Shown piece by piece: positions 35,375 through 41,313 of a DNA stretch of 64,000 bases. The first letter of the stretch is position 1; every line of letters begins with the position of its first letter. The stretch is taken from assembly GCF_004345425.1 (NCBI RefSeq), contig NZ_SLVP01000004.1:248001-312000 (forward strand), written 5' to 3'. A model generated the notes under the pieces. The model was given only the letters and a program-made list of their open reading frames with translations, was not told where the DNA came from and ran no database searches. Made by a program: the position numbers and the translations under genes. This DNA is from Paenibacillus sp. BK033. GTDB taxonomy: Bacteria > Bacillota > Bacilli > Paenibacillales > Paenibacillaceae.

Positions 35375-36981
35375 AGCTGGGAATCGCTTATTATCCGGAG
35401 CACGAGCAGCCGGAGCAATGGGATATCGACTATAGCAAACTGGCGGCTGCCGGCATTCGATCCGTGCGGATCGCCGAATTTGCCTGGACGTTGCTGGAGC
35501 CGAGAGACGGGCAATTCGAATGGGGCTGGCTGGACGCCGCCATTGAGCGCGCGGCCGCTCACGGGATCAATGTTGTGTTATGCACGCCAACCGCCTGTCC
35601 GCCGGTCTGGCTCGTCGAGAAGCATCCGGATGTCCTGCCGGTTAACAAACAGGGGAAAGCGGTTGGTTTTGGCGCTCGCCAGCACCGCTCTTATTCTTCG
35701 GATCATTATGTTCTGCATGCCTTGCGGATCGTGAACCGAATGGCCGAGCGTTACGGCGATCATCCCAACGTTGTCGCTTGGCAGCTCGATAATGAGTTCG
35801 GCGGAGAAACCAAATACGATTTCAGCGACGGGGCAAGGAATGCCTTCCATCGCTGGGCGGAAGAGCGTTACGGTACGGTTGAGGCGCTGAACGAAAGATG
35901 GGGAACGGCCTTCTGGTCCCAGCGGTATGAACGGTTTGACCAGATTCCGCTGCCCGCGCCCATCGGGGCGGATGTGCATATGTGGCATCATCCCAGCCTG
36001 GAGCTGGACTTTGCCCGGTTCTCCTCGGACAGCATGGCCCGGTTCGCCCGCCTTCAGGCGGCTGCTCTTCGCCCTTATATCGGAGAGAAGCCTATAACAA
36101 CCAATGCTTTCATGTTCTGCTGGGGAGACAACCTGAATTGGACCGATTTGTTTGCCGGCTTGGATGTCGTTGGCATGGACATCTACAGCAATAAGCCGCA
36201 TGAGATTGCCTTCTATGCGGATGCCTGCCGAGGGGTGCTTGGCAAGCCGTTCTGGATGATGGAATACGGGACGGGAACAACGGAGCTGGAGCGGGATATG
36301 CGGATTGTCCGCGAACGGGGCTGCAGCCGGTTTTATTTGTTCAAGATGAAGCCGTTCCCGTGGGGACAGGAGCAGGGCGGCGGCAAGCCGGAGCTTGTTA
36401 CGTTAACCGGCGAGCCATCGCGTAATTACGAGGTTGTTCGGGCCTACGCGGCCAAACATGCCGATGAGGCGGAACTAAAGGAGACGAAGCGCGCAAGCGT
36501 TGGTCTTTATTATCATTTCGACAGCTCCTGGAGCTATCAGCTGGCGGTGGCCGACCGCATATCCTACCCGGATTATATCGTTCACAACGTCTATCGCCAT
36601 CTCTACGAAGCGGGTGTCAGCACCGACGTGGTATACACCGCAGATCAGCTGGAGGGGCTGGAGACGCTAATCATTCCCCTCCATCAAATCTATGATGCCG
36701 GGCTGGAGGAGCGGCTGATTGCCTTCGTGCAGGCAGGAGGCAAGCTGATCGTCACCTCCGATCTTTTCCGCAAGAACGGCGATAACGTATACCTTCGCAC
36801 CGTGCCGCGATTATTCTTCGATCTGCTGGACTGGCGGGAAAATAACTTCCCGGGCGATGCGGTCGCGGAACGCTCCGTACTCATCAGACGGCACAAGACC
36901 AGCAAGGGCGAGACATGGCTGGTTCACCGCAGCGCAACGGAGGAACAATGGAAAGACATTATAACGGGAATCATTGAATAA
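35371..36981 (+). CDS. GH42 beta-galactosidase-like enzyme (short form)
   Basis: A 536-residue second GH42 member. The barrel begins YYPEHEQPEQW; acid/base E142 lies in QLDNEFGG and nucleophile E298 in MMEYGTGTT. It lacks the zinc-cysteine cluster of the first copy, and the region after about 370 is shorter than the usual GH42 (about 660), with a trimerisation-like domain and little or no final beta domain. It is translationally coupled (ATGA) to the GH78 gene, suggesting that the two act in sequence on one oligosaccharide. The substrate may differ from plain beta-galactosides. Confidence 0.88.
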   Translation: MKLGIAYYPEHEQPEQWDIDYSKLAAAGIRSVRIAEFAWTLLEPRDGQFEWGWLDAAIERAAAHGINVVLCTPTACPPVWLVEKHPDVLPVNKQGKAVGFGARQHRSYSSDHYVLHALRIVNRMAERYGDHPNVVAWQLDNEFGGETKYDFSDGARNAFHRWAEERYGTVEALNERWGTAFWSQRYERFDQIPLPAPIGADVHMWHHPSLELDFARFSSDSMARFARLQAAALRPYIGEKPITTNAFMFCWGDNLNWTDLFAGLDVVGMDIYSNKPHEIAFYADACRGVLGKPFWMMEYGTGTTELERDMRIVRERGCSRFYLFKMKPFPWGQEQGGGKPELVTLTGEPSRNYEVVRAYAAKHADEAELKETKRASVGLYYHFDSSWSYQLAVADRISYPDYIVHNVYRHLYEAGVSTDVVYTADQLEGLETLIIPLHQIYDAGLEERLIAFVQAGGKLIVTSDLFRKNGDNVYLRTVPRLFFDLLDWRENNFPGDAVAERSVLIRRHKTSKGETWLVHRSATEEQWKDIITGIIE

Positions 36982-36984
36982 ATC

Positions 36985-37028
36985 GCAAAACTCCGGCCAC
37001 TGTCCCGCTCTGGTGGCCGGAGTTTTGC
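36985..37028 (+). terminator. Terminator of the glycan-use operon
   Basis: GCAAAACTCCGGCCAC (36985-37000) pairs perfectly with GTGGCCGGAGTTTTGC (37013-37028). A long stem with the T-run inside its 3' arm; 3 nt after the stop codon. Confidence 0.8.
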
Positions 37029-37147
37029 GCTTTGCGGTGGCGAGCCGCGCTCGCGGGCAACGTGAGAGGAAAACCATACCGTTTTCATTGTATGATAGAA
37101 GGAACTCGAAAATGGTCCGCGAGCGGGCTTGGAAAGGACAAACGCTT

Positions 37148-37474
37148 ATGTTACAGCCGTATACGCAGAGAGTGGTCGATATTATAAAGCAGATTCCGGA
37201 AGGGAAAGTAATGACCTACGGGCAGATTGCTGGATTGGCGGGAAGCAGCCGCGGGGCAAGGCAGGTCGTACGGATTCTGCATTCCTTGAGCAGCGCCCAC
37301 CGGCTGCCTTGGCATCGGGTTGTGAACGCAAAAGGAGAAATCGCTATCCAGGAAGACGAATCGAGAATGCTGCAGAAGCATATGCTCGAGGCCGAAGGCG
37401 TGTACATTGGCATTAATGGGTCGATCGACCTTGATGAATACCGGCACGAACCGGATTTACCGCCGGATAGATAA
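37148..37474 (+). CDS. Alkyltransferase-like DNA damage recognition protein (ATL)
   Basis: A 108-residue protein matching only the C-terminal DNA-binding domain of O6-alkylguanine-DNA methyltransferases. KVMTYGQIAGLAGSSRGARQVVRILHSL forms the HTH with the Arg finger. The active-site PCHR motif reads PWHR (54-57), with W55 in place of the alkyl-accepting Cys, the hallmark of ATL proteins such as E. coli Atl. These bind O6-alkylguanine without repairing it and direct the lesion to nucleotide excision repair. ATG 37148 has GGAAAGGA 9 nt upstream; longer in-frame starts lack homology. Confidence 0.92.
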   Translation: MLQPYTQRVVDIIKQIPEGKVMTYGQIAGLAGSSRGARQVVRILHSLSSAHRLPWHRVVNAKGEIAIQEDESRMLQKHMLEAEGVYIGINGSIDLDEYRHEPDLPPDR

Positions 37475-37541
37475 ATCTCCTCATATGTTAACCTTTGTGG
37501 TAAAATCGGGTTAACATATAGGAGAGAGGAGCAACCGCTTA

Positions 37542-37964
37542 ATGCCAAACATCTCGTTAAGAGGGCATCATCTTTTTTGCTTGCTTGGATACCGGGGTAA
37601 GGGGTATTCGGACGGCTTCTGCACGAATATGACCGCCGTCTATGAAACGCTGAGACGCGACCCGCAGACCGTCATCGAAATTAGGGAAGGTCCGGACATG
37701 ATCTGCGCAGCGTTTCCTTCCGATCAGCCGAATCATTGCCATAACCCAAGCGTTTACCGGAAAGACAACGAAATATTGGGCGAGCTGGGGCTTGCGGTCG
37801 GGAACAAGCTGAGCTGGGAGGAGCTTGTTGGCCGCGTTGCCGCGGCCATCCAGCCGGATGATATCGGCCGGCTCTGTCACGACTGCCCCTGGGAGCCGTA
37901 CGGGTTATGCCGGGAGGGAGTTGCCCATATCCGGCAGGCAAAAGCGCTGCGGGCATTGCCTTAA
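37542..37964 (+). CDS. DUF1284 family protein
   Basis: A 140-residue cytoplasmic protein beginning with LRGHHLFCLLGYRGKGYSDGFCTNM, the signature of DUF1284. It is rich in conserved Cys/His: HCHNPSVY in the middle and CHDCPWEPYGLC near the end, which suggests binding of a metal or an Fe-S cluster. No function is established for the family to my knowledge. GGAGAGAGGAG lies upstream of the ATG. Confidence 0.85.
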   Translation: MPNISLRGHHLFCLLGYRGKGYSDGFCTNMTAVYETLRRDPQTVIEIREGPDMICAAFPSDQPNHCHNPSVYRKDNEILGELGLAVGNKLSWEELVGRVAAAIQPDDIGRLCHDCPWEPYGLCREGVAHIRQAKALRALP

Positions 37965-37969
37965 GCTTT

Positions 37970-38007
37970 CCGTGCAAAAAGAAAGCGGCAGCTTAAGGCT
38001 GCCGCTG
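37970..38007 (-). terminator. Terminator whose loop holds the SASP stop codon
   Basis: On the minus strand AGCGGCAGC pairs with GCTGCCGCT around CTTAA and is followed by TTCTTTTTG. The TAA stop of the spore protein gene (37995-37993) lies in the loop, so the last codons are part of the 5' arm. Confidence 0.8.
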
Positions 38008-38277
38008 TGATAGCTTTTCTTGCGCCATCCGGATCATTTCCCGGATCATCGCACCGCCGATTTTTCCGCCGACATGGCCTGCATCCTCGGTTTTCATATT
38101 CCCGTTATCGCCATTGCGATTCATCCGGATCCCCATTTCGCTGGCTACCTCGTATTTCACGTCATCCGGTCTGTTCTCGTCCACCGCGTAGCCTTCCTGG
38201 CGCATTACGTTTGCCTTTAATGTTTGCATGGCCGCCCCTGCTTCGGGAACAAGTAATCTTCTGCTGCGTCTTCCCAT
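37993..38277 (-). CDS. Alpha/beta-type small acid-soluble spore protein
   Basis: A 94-residue SASP. Recognised by LVPEAGAAMQTLKANVMRQEG at the N-terminus and VGGKIGGAMIREMIRMAQEKL at the C-terminus; YEVASEMG matches the site cut by the germination protease GPR. It binds and protects spore DNA. It is longer than the usual 60-75 residues, with extra residues in the middle (MNRNGDNGNMKTEDAGH). Forespore control is expected but I could not identify a promoter with confidence. Confidence 0.9.
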   Translation of the reverse strand: MGRRSRRLLVPEAGAAMQTLKANVMRQEGYAVDENRPDDVKYEVASEMGIRMNRNGDNGNMKTEDAGHVGGKIGGAMIREMIRMAQEKLSQRQP

Positions 38278-38349
38278 TGTCTCACCGCCTCATTATCATT
38301 TGACGGTATTACTTTTCCCTTGCGCCTTAGCATTTATGAAGGACAAGTT

Positions 38350-39057
38350 TTAAATAAACTTGCTTAGAATGGCATCCACCTTCGTTTTGTTAGAAATAAA
38401 GGAATGTCGGTTTAATAACCGTTGATTCAGCGTGTTTTTGCTATGCACGACAACCATGTAGTTTCGTTTGCCGGACTGGGTCAGAACCTCGTGTTTATGC
38501 TTGACGACTCCGCTATGCCCATCGACTGTCTTATAACGGAAGCCTTTAAAGTATTGCTCGGATTTGTAAATCCACGTATAAAACGGCGGAGAGGCTTTGC
38601 TCACCGTTGCCATCCTATGCCTGACGCTGTCGTAAATATAACCGGACTGGTTGATGAGAGCCCGAGTGCCCTGCTTCGGCTTATAGTTATGAAGCTGATC
38701 GATCATGGTGCGGCGATACGTATCATCGCAGTCGAGACGGACCAGGTAGAGAGTGGAGCTTGCGCCAACGGTTTTGCGCAGCCTTTCCACGTATTTATTT
38801 TCCGAGACAAAACGGATATGGGCGGGCAGCTTGGGGTATCTCGCCAGCTCGGCCTTGATGATTCCTTCGGTCCGCCCGGTATAGCGAATAAAGGCATGAA
38901 AGTTCTGATTGGTCTGCTTCAGCAGGCTTTGAAGCGTATATTTCATAAAGATGGACATCCGGTACTTAATCCACTGAGGGGTCAGCCCTATCCGGTAGAC
39001 GCCACCCCTGTTGGAACGATTGTTAAATTCAATTTCCACAACGATGGTTTTGGTCAT
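38350..39057 (-). CDS. Putative glycosyltransferase (GT-A-like, rhamnosyltransferase-type)
   Basis: A 235-residue protein. It begins KTIVVEIEFNNRSNRGG and contains a nucleotide-sugar style acidic motif LVRLDCDDTYR (about 123-133), preceded by FHAFIRYTGRTEGIIKAEL. This arrangement resembles small 'putative rhamnosyl transferase' proteins of the GT-A fold, in which D-x-D-D binds the metal-sugar nucleotide. No membrane segment is seen. ATG 39057 has GGAGGGG 5 nt upstream; the frame extends to 39144 without a ribosome site. Acceptor and donor are unknown. Stands alone, between the SASP and a divergent surface protein gene. Confidence 0.6.
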   Translation of the reverse strand: MTKTIVVEIEFNNRSNRGGVYRIGLTPQWIKYRMSIFMKYTLQSLLKQTNQNFHAFIRYTGRTEGIIKAELARYPKLPAHIRFVSENKYVERLRKTVGASSTLYLVRLDCDDTYRRTMIDQLHNYKPKQGTRALINQSGYIYDSVRHRMATVSKASPPFYTWIYKSEQYFKGFRYKTVDGHSGVVKHKHEVLTQSGKRNYMVVVHSKNTLNQRLLNRHSFISNKTKVDAILSKFI

Positions 39058-39230
39058 CTTGTCCCCTCCAATATCCAACTTGTACACATTTCGTTTGAAA
39101 CCAATATATTCGGCAGGAAGGGATTGGATACAGGCGGCTTTCATCCCCAGCTAAAAATCTGGCAGAATATCCGCGCCTTCCTCATAGCACACTTATGGAT
39201 GTACCAAATAACCGAGGGAGGTCTTCGCCA

Positions 39231-39701
39231 ATGAAAAAGAAATTGTTCTCAACGCTGTGTGCCGCAACAATTCTGATGTCTGCCGCTTCTGTACCAACCT
39301 TCGCCGCTTCCGCCAAAGATGAGGTTGCAACGGATAACTTCCGCAGCACGCATTACGGTGCCACGACTTACGGCACTTACGGAACGGATGGCAACAGCAC
39401 AACACCGAGCCGTACTAACAATTACAACGGAACAATGAACGGAATGAACGGCTACGGCACTTATAGCACCAACAATGGCTACAATACTAACCGCAACAGC
39501 TTTATCGGCACATCGAATCGCATGAACAGCTACAGCACTACAAGCACGACAGGCACGGGTACAGGTACAAATGCTTTAACAAACGGCAATTACCGCACTT
39601 TAGCCAACACGAATGACCGGGATTACGACTGGGGCTGGCTTGGTCTGATTGGTTTGGCCGGATTGTTCGGTCTTAGAAGCCGTGACCGGGAACGCACCTA
39701 A
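39231..39701 (+). CDS. Secreted/surface protein with WGxxGxxG C-terminus
   Basis: A 156-residue protein: signal peptide 1-24 or so (KKKLFSTLCAATILMSAASVPTFAASA), a low-complexity middle of Asn, Thr, Gly, Ser and Tyr (YGTYGTDGN, NNYNGTMNGMNGYGTYSTNNGYN), and the tail DWGWLGLIGLAGLFGLRSRDRERT. The tail is the WGxxGxxG pattern followed by an Arg-rich end, similar to C-terminal sorting signals. GGGAGGT is 9 nt before ATG 39231. Probably retained in the membrane or envelope; function unknown. The family is common in Bacillales. Confidence 0.8.
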   Translation: MKKKLFSTLCAATILMSAASVPTFAASAKDEVATDNFRSTHYGATTYGTYGTDGNSTTPSRTNNYNGTMNGMNGYGTYSTNNGYNTNRNSFIGTSNRMNSYSTTSTTGTGTGTNALTNGNYRTLANTNDRDYDWGWLGLIGLAGLFGLRSRDRERT

Positions 39702-39732
39702 ATAAAACCGGATTATTAAGGCAAAAGACACA

Positions 39733-39762
39733 GACCCCCTGTCTGACAGGGGGTTATTTGTT
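39733..39762 (+). terminator. Rho-independent terminator
   Basis: ACCCCCTGTC pairs with GACAGGGGGT, followed by TATTTGTT. Ends the WGxxGxxG gene. Confidence 0.85.
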
Positions 39763-39800
39763 GGACAATACAAACGATTCGCGAAAAAAGGAGCGATATA

Positions 39801-40319
39801 ATGGGTATTTTAAGTGGTAATCCAAAAGACGAGCCGATGCATTACGGAGAGGTGTACGCCGTATGGCAGGCGTCTATGGTAGCCAAAAACGCCGTTTCCT
39901 GCTGTCAGGCTTATTTGAACCATGCCGGTGATAAAGATCTGAAAAAGCTTTTGGAAGACCTTATTGATCAGGCAAGACTGGAAACGGAGGAATTGGACGC
40001 TTTGCTTACCCATAATGGAATAACTCCTGCCCCGGCGATGCCGGAAAGACCGCCGGTTAAGCTGGAAGATATTCCTGCCGGAGCAAGATTTGCGGATAAC
40101 GAAATCGCATTCGGTGTAGCTAGCAGTTTATCAGCGGGTCTCGCGGCATGCAGTCAGGCAATGGGTATCTCTATCAGAGAAGATATCGGCGCCTTGTTTG
40201 GCAAATACCATATGACGAAGGCAGCTTTGGGCTTACGCGTACTGGAGATGTCCAAAAAGAAAGGTTGGTTAATTCCGCCGCCGCTCCAACTGAAACGTCC
40301 CGAGCCTGTTCACGCCTAA
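39801..40319 (+). CDS. DUF3231 family protein
   Basis: A 172-residue helical protein, recognised by EPMHYGEVYAVWQASMVAKNAVSCCQAYLNHAGDKDLKKLLEDLI and the later GLAACSQAMGISIREDIGALFGKYH. DUF3231 has a ferritin-like four-helix look and is related to spore coat protein F-like proteins; about half of a two-repeat family member (often about 340 residues) is present here, which is a common single-repeat form. Function unknown. AAAGGAG lies 8 nt before the ATG. Confidence 0.82.
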   Translation: MGILSGNPKDEPMHYGEVYAVWQASMVAKNAVSCCQAYLNHAGDKDLKKLLEDLIDQARLETEELDALLTHNGITPAPAMPERPPVKLEDIPAGARFADNEIAFGVASSLSAGLAACSQAMGISIREDIGALFGKYHMTKAALGLRVLEMSKKKGWLIPPPLQLKRPEPVHA

Positions 40320-40327
40320 AAATGAAG

Positions 40328-40360
40328 CGGAAGCCCTGTTCAATCGAGCAGGGCTTTTTG
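40328..40360 (+). terminator. Rho-independent terminator
   Basis: AGCCCTG pairs with CAGGGCT around a 10-nt loop, with TTTTTG after it. Ends the DUF3231 gene. Confidence 0.8.
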
Positions 40361-40434
40361 CAGGTTTGACGAATAATATCAGTTACATATAGACTGAGAG
40401 GAATTTCTTTCGATTCAGGAAAGGAGAAATCGCG

Positions 40435-41253
40435 ATGTGGGAAAGATTGCTGCCTGGCGAGCAGGCTATGGACGCTTTGAGATCGCCATTATTTGTGCCC
40501 GATGAGGTAAAGATGAATTTACTGCACCGGATATGCGAAATGAGCCAGTCGGTAATCTACAGAGCCTCGGGCGGCTCCGCGATTTTTGCCGGTTCGCCCG
40601 GTCATAATGCGTGGCTGTGGGTACACGAGGCGCTTCCTGAAGAAGAGAGAGTCCTTCTACTCAAAGCTCTTGTGAAGCTTACCGGTCATTCGCTTCGCGG
40701 AATTACGGCAGAGCCTAGGCATGCCAAGCTCTTTGCGGAGCTTTACGCGGCCCGTTACCGCGTACGCCCCGAGTATAAGATGGGAATGGAAGCATATTAT
40801 TGTCCGGACATTTGCTACCCGGCCGCGGTGGAGGGGGAGCTGCGTTCAGCCGTCTCCTCGGATGCTCCGCTGATCGCGGATTTTATGGCGGGCTTTGCGG
40901 AAAGCGCGTATGGCTACAAGGTTCATCCCGCAAGCCAACTGCCTGCGGCGGAAAATACGATTGCAACAGGAAATTTATACCTATGGATCGTTGATCGTCA
41001 TCCCGTTTCCATGGCGCATATCGCTCACCGCTCTTCGCGCCATGCCCGCATTAATTACGTTTACACGCCGCTGGAGCTGCGGAAGCAAGGGTATGCAAGC
41101 GCGGCGGTTGCCGCCTGCTGCGGCCTGATCGTACGGGAAAACCGGCTGCCGATGCTGTACGCGGATCTGACCAATCCCGATTCCAACAAGGTGTACCGGA
41201 ATATCGGCTTTGTGGAGAGCGGCAAGGTGGCCGACGTCAAGTTTGTGTCTTGA
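40435..41253 (+). CDS. GNAT-family N-acetyltransferase
   Basis: A 272-residue protein. The C-terminal half is a GNAT domain: YVYTPLELRKQGYASAAVAACCGLI is motif A (the R/Q-x-x-G-x-A/G acetyl-CoA loop), followed by LYADLTNPDSNKVYRNIGFVESG, motif B. The N-terminal half (about 1-130) is a degenerate GNAT-like or accessory domain. It transfers an acetyl group from acetyl-CoA to an unknown amine. GGAAAGGAG lies 8 nt before the ATG. Monocistronic. Confidence 0.9.
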   Translation: MWERLLPGEQAMDALRSPLFVPDEVKMNLLHRICEMSQSVIYRASGGSAIFAGSPGHNAWLWVHEALPEEERVLLLKALVKLTGHSLRGITAEPRHAKLFAELYAARYRVRPEYKMGMEAYYCPDICYPAAVEGELRSAVSSDAPLIADFMAGFAESAYGYKVHPASQLPAAENTIATGNLYLWIVDRHPVSMAHIAHRSSRHARINYVYTPLELRKQGYASAAVAACCGLIVRENRLPMLYADLTNPDSNKVYRNIGFVESGKVADVKFVS

Positions 41254-41280
41254 AGGCCTCAATTGCGATATGCATGACAA

Positions 41281-41309
41281 AAACCCTCTCCGGCTAGCGG
41301 AGAGGGTTT
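41281..41309. terminator. Bidirectional terminator
   Basis: AAACCCTCTCCG and CGGAGAGGGTTT pair around a 5-nt loop. The minus strand has TTTTTG after the stem, so it chiefly serves the GH115 gene. Confidence 0.85.
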
Positions 41310-41313
41310 GCTG

